This document shows positions 24,648-32,475 of a stretch of DNA of 43,891 nucleotides, piece by piece. Made by a program: the position numbers and the translations under genes. Location of the stretch: assembly GCF_022230955.1 (NCBI RefSeq), contig NZ_JAKKFI010000111.1:1-43891 (forward strand), written 5' to 3'. Source of the DNA: Micromonospora cabrerizensis. Lineage in GTDB: Bacteria > Actinomycetota > Actinomycetes > Mycobacteriales > Micromonosporaceae. Position 1 is the first letter of the stretch. Every line of letters starts with the position of its first letter. The notes below the pieces were generated by a model that was not told the DNA's origin, ran no database searches, and saw only the letters and a program-made list of their open reading frames with translations.

Positions 24648-25040
24648 ATGGCCACGGCGATTGTTCGGGACGAGACAGCGACGGGAAAAGCCATCGACCA
24701 CTGGCCGTTGACCGGGCTGCCGGAGCGCATCTCCGCTCGGGAGCTGGTCCGACTGCGGGTTCGCGAGGAGGTGGCCCGGTTCAACGCCCAGCAGCCCGAG
24801 CACTTCCGAGGGTTGGTGCAGCCGACCGACACGGAGGCCACGTTGAACGGCTACCGGGTCGCCTCGGGCAGACGGCTCGACTGGGAGCAACAGGCGGACG
24901 CCGCCTGTGCCGCCTTCGCCCGTAACGGTTTCCTTCTGTTGGTCGGGCACCGCCAGATCGAGGACCTCGACGAGGAGATCGACCTGCTCGCCGACCCGGA
25001 CGTGGCGTTCGTGCGGCTCGTGCAGCTGGTGGGTGGCTGA
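24648..25040 (+). CDS. Unknown 130-aa protein coupled to DUF4132 gene
   Basis: I do not recognise this family. The protein is soluble, without signal peptide or Cys motif. It has a charged helical middle (ISARELVRLRVREEVARFNA) and a C-terminal helical half (YRVASGRRLDWEQQADAACA, then LDEEIDLLADPDVAFVRLVQLVGG). A ribosome site AAGGAG (24633-24638) precedes the ATG. The stop codon lies 1 base before the DUF4132 start, so the two proteins are very probably made together and may interact. Confidence 0.75.
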   Translation: MATAIVRDETATGKAIDHWPLTGLPERISARELVRLRVREEVARFNAQQPEHFRGLVQPTDTEATLNGYRVASGRRLDWEQQADAACAAFARNGFLLLVGHRQIEDLDEEIDLLADPDVAFVRLVQLVGG

Positions 25041-25041
25041 C

Positions 25042-27474
25042 GTGGAGGACTGGGCAGCACTCCTTCCCGAGCTGACCGATGCGGACCGGCGTCAGGTGGA
25101 GTGCGGTCTCACCGAGGCCGACGCCCGGATCAGGGCTGTTCTGCACGCCGCCAGCACGTACTACTGGGGCTCCTCGATCACCAGCGTTCCCGAGTGGAGC
25201 GCGGTCGAGTCGTGGCCGGTCGAGGTGCGCCGCAGCGCCGCACTGGCCATGCACCGGGAGGCGTCGACCAGTTCGACTCCCACCGCGCTCAACGACGTGG
25301 TGCGCGCTCTGGCCGACGGCGCCCTGCCCTGGACGCGGGCGGATCTGGTGTGGTGCCTGGAGGTCGCCGCGCGGGGAGAGTGCTACGACAACGGGGCTCA
25401 CCTGGAGTTGCCAACGGTGATCGCCGCAGCCCTGCCGCCCGCCGAGCTGGCCGACCTGGTTCCGGCCCTCGACGCCCTCGTCAGCGACCTGGTCGGCGAC
25501 CATTTCGTCGCGGTGGAGCCTCGACGACGCGCTGTCCTGCTGATCGGCGAGAGCCTCGATCGCGCCACCGGTCGACGCGTGCCGTCCTGGCTGCTCCACG
25601 ACGGAGACGGGTTCGGGCCGTTAGCCCGCGCCGAGCTGGGTGCCGTCCTCGCCGCCCCGGGCGTGCCGGAGCTGCTCGCGCACTGCGCCTCGCTGGCGAA
25701 GCCGGCAGCGCCCGCGACGTGGCAGCGCCGCGTCGGCGAACTCCTCGACACCACACCGGGTGGCTCCACGGCCGTGCTGTCGATCCTCGAAGCGTTCGCC
25801 GACTACGGCCGACCCCTGCACGACGACACCGACCGCCTGCTCCGCGGGCTGGTCTGGGCACTGTCACGTCAGCCGGACGAGCGGGCAACGGACCTGCTGG
25901 CGCGCGTCACCGTCGCAGCGGCAACAGCGCCGCGACAGGCGTCCGGCTTCCCCCATGCCCAGAAGACGGCAGTGGCGGCCATTGCGCTGCTCGCGGGACG
26001 GGGCGGCGAGGCGCCGGTACGCACGCTGGCGAGACTGGCGGTCACCGTTCGGAACAAGGCGGTGCAGAGCCGGGTCCAGACCGCACTGGCCCGCCTCGGC
26101 GCGCTGCGCGGATGGTCACTCAGCGAGGTACTGGAACTCGCCGTCGACGACCACGGGCTCGGTCCCGACGGGCGACTGTGCACGCGGGTCGGGCCGTACG
26201 AGGCAGCGATCGAGGTGACCGGCGAGAAGGCGCGCCTGACCTTCGCTCGTGACGCTGTCCCGCTCAAGGGCGTTCCGGCTCCGGTCAAGCAGGCGTACGG
26301 TGACGAGCTCAGGCAGTTGCGTGACCTCGCCAAACGAGTCGGTGTGACCCTCGCCGCCGAGCGCCAGCGGGTGGAGGGGCTGCTGTCCGAGGAGCGCACC
26401 TGGTCGTACCCGGACTGGTCGTCCCGATTCCTCGGCCACCCGATCACCGCGGCCTACGCGCCGCGGTTGGTCTGGGAGGCCAGCACCGACGGCCAGCGGT
26501 GGACGGCGGGTCTGCCCCGACGCGACAGCGACGGGTGGACGATCGCCGACCGGGAGGGCCGGGCCGTTCCCGGCGATCGGGTCAGACTCTGGCATCCCGC
26601 CCGCGCGACGACGGACGAGGTTCTCGCCTGGCGTGAGCACGTCCTCGCCACCGGGTTGGCGCAGCCGTTCAAGCAGGCTTTCCGGGAGGTCTATCTGCTC
26701 ACGCCCGCCGAGGAGCGGACGCACACGTACTCCAACCGGTTCGCCGCCCACATCCTGCGTTACCGGCAGGCGAACGCTCTCCTGCGCGCCCGGGGTTGGC
26801 AGGCCGGCTACCTCGGCACCTGGGACGGCGGCTACGAGAGCGAAGCCACCAAGCCCTTCGGCGGCGGTGAGTGGCGGGCGTCGTTCCACCACCAACTGGT
26901 GGAAAACGCGGATGAACGCCGCTTCGACGTCGAGTACTGCTCCACCGACCAGGTTCGTTTCGCGCGACGCGAGGGCGCGACGTGGCAGCCGACGCCGGTC
27001 GCCGACGTGCCACCGCTGGTGTTCAGCGAGGCCATGCGCGACGTGGACCTGTTCGTCGGCGTCACCTCGATAGCCAGCGACCCGCAGTGGGCCGACCGCG
27101 GCGAGGACCGCTTCCACGCCTACTGGCGCAGCACGGCTGTCGCGGAGTTGACCCCGTCGGCGCAGGTACGCCGAGACGCGCTGGCCCGGCTGCTGCCCCG
27201 CACGAGCATCGCCGACCGGGTGAGCCTCTCCGAGCGGTACCTGCACGTCCGCGGCACCATCCGCACATACCGGATCCACCTCGGGTCGGGCAACATCCTG
27301 ATGGAGCCCGACGACGCCTACCTGTGCATTGTCGCGGCGCGCGACCGCACCGGCCGGTTGCACCTGCCCTTCGACGACGACCCCATGCTGTCGATGATCC
27401 TGTCCAAGGCGATCATGCTGGCTGCCGACGACACGATCACCGACGCCACGGTGCTCGGGCAGCTCGTCAGGTGA
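25042..27474 (+). CDS. DUF4132 domain protein (MolR/YehI-like)
   Basis: This 810-aa soluble protein has an Ala/Leu-rich N-terminal two thirds (to about residue 390) that looks like a helical solenoid. The DUF4132 core follows (about 400-560, including RLVWEASTDGQRW and PGDRVRLWHPA), then a C-terminal domain (about 560-810) with FAAHILRYRQANALLRARGW and YLGTWDGGYESEA. DUF4132 proteins include E. coli YehI/MolR; function is not established. GTG 25042 is chosen since GGTGGG (25028-25033) sits 8 bases upstream; GTG 25033 is an alternative. It ends 4 bases from the convergent marR stop. Confidence 0.85.
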   Translation: MEDWAALLPELTDADRRQVECGLTEADARIRAVLHAASTYYWGSSITSVPEWSAVESWPVEVRRSAALAMHREASTSSTPTALNDVVRALADGALPWTRADLVWCLEVAARGECYDNGAHLELPTVIAAALPPAELADLVPALDALVSDLVGDHFVAVEPRRRAVLLIGESLDRATGRRVPSWLLHDGDGFGPLARAELGAVLAAPGVPELLAHCASLAKPAAPATWQRRVGELLDTTPGGSTAVLSILEAFADYGRPLHDDTDRLLRGLVWALSRQPDERATDLLARVTVAAATAPRQASGFPHAQKTAVAAIALLAGRGGEAPVRTLARLAVTVRNKAVQSRVQTALARLGALRGWSLSEVLELAVDDHGLGPDGRLCTRVGPYEAAIEVTGEKARLTFARDAVPLKGVPAPVKQAYGDELRQLRDLAKRVGVTLAAERQRVEGLLSEERTWSYPDWSSRFLGHPITAAYAPRLVWEASTDGQRWTAGLPRRDSDGWTIADREGRAVPGDRVRLWHPARATTDEVLAWREHVLATGLAQPFKQAFREVYLLTPAEERTHTYSNRFAAHILRYRQANALLRARGWQAGYLGTWDGGYESEATKPFGGGEWRASFHHQLVENADERRFDVEYCSTDQVRFARREGATWQPTPVADVPPLVFSEAMRDVDLFVGVTSIASDPQWADRGEDRFHAYWRSTAVAELTPSAQVRRDALARLLPRTSIADRVSLSERYLHVRGTIRTYRIHLGSGNILMEPDDAYLCIVAARDRTGRLHLPFDDDPMLSMILSKAIMLAADDTITDATVLGQLVR

Positions 27475-27478
27475 GAGA

Positions 27479-27970
27479 TCACCCCTTGCCCAGGGTGTCG
27501 AGGCGCGCTCGCAGCGCCGTGGCGATCTCGCCCGCGGCGACGATCTGATCCGGTGTGAGGGCGTCCACGAAGAGCTCACGAATGGCGCGCAGGTGCGGGA
27601 CGGTGGCCCCTGCGAACGCGTCGGCGCCGACCTTCGTGAGCAGCACCTCCGCCCCCCGGGGCACGGTGGCGCACTCCTGGCGGCGGATCAGGCCGCGCCG
27701 CTCCATCCGCCCCAGGTGGTGGGAGAGCCGGCTCCGCTCCCAGCCGATGTGTGACGCGAGTTCGGAGGACCGCATCGCCTGGCCCTGCGCCTCGCTGAGA
27801 GCGAGCAGCACGGCGTAGTCCCCCGTCGACAGCGCCGAGTCGCCCTGTAGGCGGGACTCGAGGCGCGAACTCAGCGCCGCCGTCGTCTCGATGAAGCCCC
27901 GCCAGGTGCGCAGCTCCTCGGCGGTCGGGAGTTGGCGTCCTCCCCGCCGGCCAGGTGTGGTGTCCGTCAT
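27479..27970 (-). CDS. MarR-family repressor
   Basis: This 163-aa winged-helix regulator has LSTGDYAVLLALSEA, then MRSSELASHIGWERSRLSHH as the HTH and a wing ending in RRGLIRR and AEVLLTKVG. It lies divergent from the LLM oxidoreductase operon, and the gap between them carries two TTGAC-N2-GTCAA palindromes, so it very likely represses both itself and the operon. MarR proteins usually release DNA on binding aromatic compounds or on oxidation. There is no Cys in the HTH, and Cys appears only in the ECATVPRG stretch. Confidence 0.92.
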   Translation of the reverse strand: MTDTTPGRRGGRQLPTAEELRTWRGFIETTAALSSRLESRLQGDSALSTGDYAVLLALSEAQGQAMRSSELASHIGWERSRLSHHLGRMERRGLIRRQECATVPRGAEVLLTKVGADAFAGATVPHLRAIRELFVDALTPDQIVAAGEIATALRARLDTLGKG

Positions 27971-27986
27971 GTCATTCTCCCGGGAA

Positions 27987-28027
27987 TTGACGTGTCAATC
28001 GCAAAGTTAGCATCATTGACACGTCAA
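27987..28027. promoter_or_regulatory. Twin MarR operators, TTGAC-N2-GTCAA
   Basis: TTGACGTGTCAA (27987-27998) and TTGACACGTCAA (28016-28027) are the same palindrome with spacers GT and AC, offset by 29 bases. They fill most of the 73-base gap between marR and the first LLM gene, where both promoters must be. Binding of the divergent MarR protein would block both directions. Confidence 0.8.
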
Positions 28028-28043
28028 CCGGTAGGAGGAGACG

Positions 28044-29093
28044 ATGGCAGCGACAGGCTTCGAGCTGGGGCTCAACTCGTTCGGGGAGGTGGCCACCGAC
28101 GGCGGCCGGGTCCTGAGCGACGCCGAGACCGTCCGGCTCCTCGTGGACGAGGCGCGACTCGCCGAGTCGGTCGGGCTCGACGTGTTCAGCGTGGGCGAGC
28201 ACTACCGGGAGGGCCACAACGACTCGGCGACGCCAGTCCTGCTCGCGGCGGCCGCGACGGCCACCGAGAGGATTCGCCTCGGCACCTCGGTCACGGTGCT
28301 CAGCACGAACGACCCGGTACGCCTGTACCACGAGTTCTCGACCCTCGACGCGGTGTCGAACGGGCGCGCCCAGATGGTTCTCGGACGTGCGTCGGCAACC
28401 GAGTCGTTCCCGCTGTTCGGCTACGACCTGACCGACTACGAGCGGTTGTTCGAGGAGAAGCTGGACCTCTTCCTGCGACTTCAGCGGGACGAACCGGTCA
28501 CCTGGTCCGGGACGGTACGAAGTGCCCTGGTCGATCAGCGCCTGCATCCACGGATGCGGCCGGGCGGCATCCCGACGTGGATCGGCGTCGGAGGAAGCCC
28601 GAACTCGGTGATCCGCGCCGCCCGGCACGGACTTCCGCTGATGCTGGCGATCATCGGCGGGCGACCCCAACGGTTCGCCGGCCACGTCGAGCTCTACACC
28701 AAGGCGCTCGAACAGTTCGGGCATACCCCGCAGCCAATCGGGCAGCACTCTCTGGGCCTTGTCGCAGACACCGACGAGGAGGCGGTGGAGACGTGGTGGC
28801 GACACTGGCAGCCGGTGGTGGCCGCGCTGGCCGAGGAACGCGGCTTCTACAAACCCGACCGCGCGCGCTACGAGGCCGAAATCGACCACGGGGCGCTCTT
28901 CGTCGGGTCACCCGAGACGGTGGCGCAAAAGATCGCGACGGTCGCCCGCGACCTGCGGCTGAGCCGCTTCGACCTGAAGTACGACATCATGCACCTGCCC
29001 CGCGAGGCACGCGCGCGCACCATCGAACTGCTGGGCAGTGAGGTCGCGCCGCGGGTCCGGGAGCTGCTGGCGAAGGAGCCCACCCATGTCTGA
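28044..29093 (+). CDS. LLM-class flavin-dependent oxidoreductase (first copy)
   Basis: This 349-aa luciferase-like TIM-barrel oxidoreductase shows LGLNSFGEV at the N-terminus, SVGEHYREGH, RLGTSVTVLSTNDPVR and GRAQMVLGRASATESFPLFG. IGVGGSPNSVIRAARHGL is the flavin-binding region of bacterial-luciferase-like enzymes. It uses FMN or F420; which cannot be told. It is the first gene of the MarR-controlled operon and overlaps the next LLM gene by 8 bases. Substrate is unknown; typical reactions are monooxygenation or hydride transfer to small organics. Confidence 0.93.
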   Translation: MAATGFELGLNSFGEVATDGGRVLSDAETVRLLVDEARLAESVGLDVFSVGEHYREGHNDSATPVLLAAAATATERIRLGTSVTVLSTNDPVRLYHEFSTLDAVSNGRAQMVLGRASATESFPLFGYDLTDYERLFEEKLDLFLRLQRDEPVTWSGTVRSALVDQRLHPRMRPGGIPTWIGVGGSPNSVIRAARHGLPLMLAIIGGRPQRFAGHVELYTKALEQFGHTPQPIGQHSLGLVADTDEEAVETWWRHWQPVVAALAEERGFYKPDRARYEAEIDHGALFVGSPETVAQKIATVARDLRLSRFDLKYDIMHLPREARARTIELLGSEVAPRVRELLAKEPTHV

Positions 29094-30117
29094 TCTGTTG
29101 TTCGGCCTCGACACGTTCGGCGACGTACCGGAGGACGACTCCGGCACGCTCGTCTCCCACGCCGCCGCGATCCGGCAGGTCGTCGACGAGGCGGTGCTCG
29201 CCGACCAACTCGGCGTCGACGTCATCGCCCTGGGCGAGCACCACCGGCCGGAGTACTCCGTGTCGACGCCGGAGACGGTGCTGGCTGGTATCGCCACCCG
29301 TACGTCGCGGATCCGGCTGGCCTCCGGCGTGACGGTGCTGAGTTCCGACGACCCGGTGCGGGTGTTCCAGCGCTTCGCCACCGTCGACGCGCTGTCCCAC
29401 GGTCGGGCCGAGGTGATCCTCGGTCGCGGCTCGTTCACGGAGTCGTTCCCCCTCTTCGGCTACGACCTGCGCGACTACGACACGCTGTTCGAGGAGAAGA
29501 TCGAGCTGTTCGTGAAGTTGCTCGACGAGAAGCCGGTCACCTGGAGCGGCACCCTGCGTGCGCCCCTGGAGAACGCCGACGTCTTCCCCAAGACGGAGTC
29601 GGGTCACCTGAGCACCTGGGTCGGCGTCGGGGGCTCACCACAGTCGGTCGTCCGCACCGCCCAGTACGGCCTTCCGCTCATGCTCGCCATCATCGGTGGC
29701 GCGCCCGAGCGTTTCGCGCCCTACATGGACCTGTACCGCAGGGCGGCCGAGCAGCTCGGCACGACCGCGCACCCGGTCGGAATGCACTCGCCCGGCTTCA
29801 TCGCCGACACCGACGAGGAGGCCAAGGAGGTGTACTGGCCGCACTACCGCGTGATGCGCAACCGGATCGGCGCGCTGCGGGGCTGGCCACCGATCCGCCG
29901 TCAGGAGTTCGACTCCGAGGTGGAGAACGGCTCGCTCTACATCGGCTCCCCGGAGACCGTGGCCCGCCGGATGGCCCGCGCGATCCGCAGCCTCGGCGTC
30001 GGCCGGTTCGACCTCATCTACTCGGCCGGGGCACAACCGATGAGCGCCCGGATGCGCGCCGTGGAACTGTACGGATCCACGGTGATCCCCATGGTCCGCG
30101 ACATCCTGGCGAGCTGA
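29086..30117 (+). CDS. LLM-class flavin-dependent oxidoreductase (second copy)
   Basis: This 343-aa paralogue of the preceding gene has the same landmarks: FGLDTFGDV, ALGEHHRPEYS, RLASGVTVLSSDDPVR, GRGSFTESFPLFGYDLRDYD and WVGVGGSPQSVVRTAQYGL. It starts within the end of the first copy (ribosome site AAGGAG at 29073-29078), so the pair is coupled and may form a heterodimer as bacterial luciferase does (inference). The two are too divergent to be a recent duplication. Confidence 0.93.
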   Translation: MSDLLFGLDTFGDVPEDDSGTLVSHAAAIRQVVDEAVLADQLGVDVIALGEHHRPEYSVSTPETVLAGIATRTSRIRLASGVTVLSSDDPVRVFQRFATVDALSHGRAEVILGRGSFTESFPLFGYDLRDYDTLFEEKIELFVKLLDEKPVTWSGTLRAPLENADVFPKTESGHLSTWVGVGGSPQSVVRTAQYGLPLMLAIIGGAPERFAPYMDLYRRAAEQLGTTAHPVGMHSPGFIADTDEEAKEVYWPHYRVMRNRIGALRGWPPIRRQEFDSEVENGSLYIGSPETVARRMARAIRSLGVGRFDLIYSAGAQPMSARMRAVELYGSTVIPMVRDILAS

Positions 30118-30155
30118 CCAGCGCACACGCACGTACCTCGTACCGGAAGGACGAC

Positions 30156-30857
30156 ATGTTCGACAACGACCGGAGCCGTCCGGTGACCCTCGGCATTCTC
30201 GGGGCCGGCAAGGTGGGCACGGTGCTCGCCCGTCTCGCCGTCGCCGCCGGCTATCGGGTGTTGGTTGCCGGCTCCGGCGACCCCGCGAAGATCGCCCTCA
30301 CCGTCGAGGTGCTCGCGCCGGGGGCGGTGGCCACCACCGCGGGTGACGCGGCAGCCGACGCCGACATCGTCATCCTCGCACTCCCGCTGGGGAAGTACCG
30401 CAGCGTTCCCGTCGACGCGCTGCGCGGCAAGCTCGTCGTCGATGCCATGAACTACTGGTGGGAGATCGACGGCATCCGCGCGGACCTCACCGACCCGCAC
30501 ACCTCGTCGAGCGAGATCGTGCAGGCCTTCCTGTCCGACTCACGGGTCGTCAAGGCCTTCAACCACATGGGCTACCACGATCTTGAGGACGAGGCGCGGC
30601 CGGCGGGCTCGACCGGCCGCAAGGCCATCGCGGTCGCCGGCGACGACACCGCCGCCGTCTCGGCGGTCGCGACCCTCGTGGACGCGCTCGGTTTCGACCC
30701 GGTCGTCGCGGGCGGCCTGGCCGAGGGGGTACGACTCGAACCGGGCAGCGAGATGTTCGGCGCGAACGTCAGCGCCGACGAGGTCCGCGTCATGCTGGAC
30801 CGCTTTCCCGAGTCGGAGCGGGGCCGGACCATCGCCGCCGCCCGCGAGGCCACGTAG
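30156..30857 (+). CDS. NADPH:F420 oxidoreductase-like NAD(P)-binding protein
   Basis: This 233-aa protein has a single Rossmann domain starting TLGILGAGKVG (residues 11-21). RVLVAGSGDP and ADIVILALPLGKYRSVP follow, and then VVKAFNHMGYHDLEDEARP, the pattern of the F420_oxidored/NPDR family. Members pass hydride between NADP and coenzyme F420 or reduce small substrates. It is the last gene of the operon, 38 bases after the second LLM gene, and could regenerate reduced cofactor for the LLM enzymes. This would favour F420 as their cofactor (inference). Confidence 0.88.
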   Translation: MFDNDRSRPVTLGILGAGKVGTVLARLAVAAGYRVLVAGSGDPAKIALTVEVLAPGAVATTAGDAAADADIVILALPLGKYRSVPVDALRGKLVVDAMNYWWEIDGIRADLTDPHTSSSEIVQAFLSDSRVVKAFNHMGYHDLEDEARPAGSTGRKAIAVAGDDTAAVSAVATLVDALGFDPVVAGGLAEGVRLEPGSEMFGANVSADEVRVMLDRFPESERGRTIAAAREAT

Positions 30858-30940
30858 TCGACCCTGGCGGCGATCGTCAGCTCTCGCGCCGCCCGGGCCG
30901 CGTACCGGAGGATGGTCGACGCCTGCGGCGCGATGCGCGG

Positions 30941-31669
30941 TCAGCGCTGGTCGTGCGCGAAGGCCGCCCGTGGTTCGAGGGTCTGACCGGCCGCGTACTC
31001 CTGGCCGAAGGCGGCGCGGCCGAGCGCGGTGATCGCGGCGGTGCGCATCGTGGCGAGGTCGGCCGCGTCGTCCGGGTCCGGCACCTGGCCGAGCGCCGCG
31101 AAGGCGGCGTCCGCGACACCGATCATCAGCGCCGCCCGCGTGTGATCGCCCTCGGCCGTCGCGAGCGCGACGCCAGCGATGCAGACGTACGGCACGAAGT
31201 CCGCCCAGTCGTTGCCGAACACCCGCTCACGGTTCTCGGCGAACAGTGCCCTCGCCGTGTCGAGATGACCCAGCCCCAGCTCACAGAACGCGAGGTTGTG
31301 GAACTCGGAGTTGACCATCTTCGGCCGGCCGAGCGTCTCGTTGAGCGCGATGCTCTCCCGGTACAGGTCCCGGGCCCGCAACAGGTCGCCGGACATGCGC
31401 GCCACGGCGGCCAGCACGTGCCTCGGCCGTTCCTCCAGGCTCCGGTCGCCGGAGCGCAGCGCCACCTCCAGAGCCTCCCTGGCCCGCGCCTCGCCGCCTG
31501 GTAGGTCGCCGCCGCGGATGGCGACCCGGGCCAGGCTGTAGCGGGCCTCCACCTCACCCGCCGGGTCACCGGCCGCCCGGGCCCGCTCGATCTCGGCCTC
31601 ACTCATCCGCACGACGGCGTCGGTCTCGCCCCGCCGAAAGGCCGAACGCACGCTCTCGCTGAAGGTCAT
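30941..31669 (-). CDS. TPR-repeat protein
   Basis: This 242-aa all-helical protein has tetratricopeptide-like repeats. Signatures such as AGEVEARYSLARVAIRGGD, SLEERPRHVLAAVARMSGDL, NSEFHNLAFCELGLGHLDTA and YVCIAGVALATAEGDHTRAA each show the A-x(7)-G-D/H turn pattern. It has no DNA-binding or signal domain. It resembles the C-terminal TPR part of AfsR/LuxR-type regulators, standing alone. The ATG at 31669 has a GGGG-type ribosome site 4 bases upstream. It converges with the F420 reductase gene. A scaffold or adaptor role is likely; the partner is unknown. Confidence 0.78.
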   Translation of the reverse strand: MTFSESVRSAFRRGETDAVVRMSEAEIERARAAGDPAGEVEARYSLARVAIRGGDLPGGEARAREALEVALRSGDRSLEERPRHVLAAVARMSGDLLRARDLYRESIALNETLGRPKMVNSEFHNLAFCELGLGHLDTARALFAENRERVFGNDWADFVPYVCIAGVALATAEGDHTRAALMIGVADAAFAALGQVPDPDDAADLATMRTAAITALGRAAFGQEYAAGQTLEPRAAFAHDQR

Positions 31670-31866
31670 GAAGCCCCTTTCACCCCTGTTTCCGATCACC
31701 GCGTGGACGCCCGCACTGCGGCTGCTGCCCGACGGTCCCGATCTCACGTCTGTCCGCAATGCCGAACCGATCAGGAATCAAGAAGCCCGAAGGGTGTCAC
31801 CCGGCCTAGCCTTTTCCCAGGTCACCGGCAGCACGCCTGACCTGAACGACGAGAGGGAGCCTAGAG

Positions 31867-32316
31867 ATGTCCGCGAAGACCTCCACGACCGCCTCCGACG
31901 GCTTCACCGCCGACGAGCGCGCCGCGATGAAGGAGCGCGCCGCCGAGCTACGCGCCGAGGGCAGGAAGGGCGCCAAGAAGGCCGACGGGCTACAGGCGAT
32001 CCTCGACCGGATCGCGCAGATGGAGCCGGAGGACCGCGCGCTCGCCGAGCGCGTGCACGTGACGGTGACCGCCGCCGCCCCGGACCTGACCCCCAAGACC
32101 TGGTACGGGATGCCCGCCTACGCGAACGCGGACGGCAAGATCGTCGTCTTCTTCCAGGACTCCGGCAAGTTCAACTACCGGTACTCGACCCTGGGCTTCC
32201 AGGACGCGGCCAACCTCGACGACGGCGATCTGTGGCCGGTGGCGTACGCGCTACGGAAGTGGAGCCCAGCGGTGGAGAAGAGGGTCACCGAGCTGGTGAG
32301 GGCAGCAGTCTCCTGA
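31867..32316 (+). CDS. DUF1801 (YdhG/iron-chaperone-like) protein
   Basis: This 149-aa protein has a charged N-terminal helix (residues 15-45, rich in Lys/Glu/Ala) followed by a DUF1801 domain: VTAAAPDLTPKTWYGMPAYA, KIVVFFQDSGKFNYRYSTLG, and LWPVAYALRKW. This small fold is related to bacterial YdhG and to frataxin-like proteins sometimes called iron chaperones; the true function is unsettled. A ribosome site GAGGGAG (31853-31859) precedes the ATG. A TAGCCT box at 31808-31813 may be the -10. Confidence 0.85.
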   Translation: MSAKTSTTASDGFTADERAAMKERAAELRAEGRKGAKKADGLQAILDRIAQMEPEDRALAERVHVTVTAAAPDLTPKTWYGMPAYANADGKIVVFFQDSGKFNYRYSTLGFQDAANLDDGDLWPVAYALRKWSPAVEKRVTELVRAAVS

Positions 32317-32363
32317 CCTTCACCCGTTCGGCGCCGCGAGGTCCGCCCGGTGTCGCAATTATC

Positions 32364-32421
32364 GACATGTGAGAATGTCAGGCCGACCGGCGAAGTCGGG
32401 TCGATTCCCGTCGGAGGGGCC
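32364..32421 (+). ncRNA. Structured leader RNA, possible aptamer domain
   Basis: Upstream of the Ig-like gene, three compact stems follow one another: GACAT/ATGTC (32364-32368/32375-32379), CCGAC/GTCGG (32383-32387/32395-32399) and CGGG/CCCG (32397-32400/32407-32410). They are bracketed by GGCC/GGCC (32381-32384/32418-32421). A second GTCGG at 32410-32414 can compete for CCGAC. Directly after it comes a hairpin that hides the start codon. I could not match it to a riboswitch class I know. It may be an aptamer or simply a folded leader. Confidence 0.4.
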
Positions 32422-32424
32422 AGC

Positions 32425-32475
32425 CATGATCCCGCTCGGGGGCGACGAGGTGTCGCCCCCAGAGGGGGGATCATG
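32425..32475 (+). promoter_or_regulatory. Hairpin sequestering the ribosome site and start codon of the Ig-like gene
   Basis: CATGATCCC (32425-32433) pairs with GGGATCATG (32467-32475), CTC (32435-32437) with GAG (32462-32464), and GGGGGCGAC (32438-32446) with GTCGCCCCC (32452-32460). That makes 21 pairs around a GAGGT loop. The paired 3' arm contains the Shine-Dalgarno G run (32464-32469) and the ATG at 32473. Translation should be off unless the hairpin opens. An ATG at 32426 with its own GGAGGGG site (32413-32419) lies in the 5' arm; ribosomes starting there would open it. Confidence 0.75.

Noticed and set aside
32391..32424. Stretch GGGTCGATTCCC...GGGGCCA resembling the 3' half of a tRNA
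   Set aside because: The T loop is one base short and no matching 5' acceptor strand, D arm or anticodon arm exists upstream. The segment is better explained by the leader stems.
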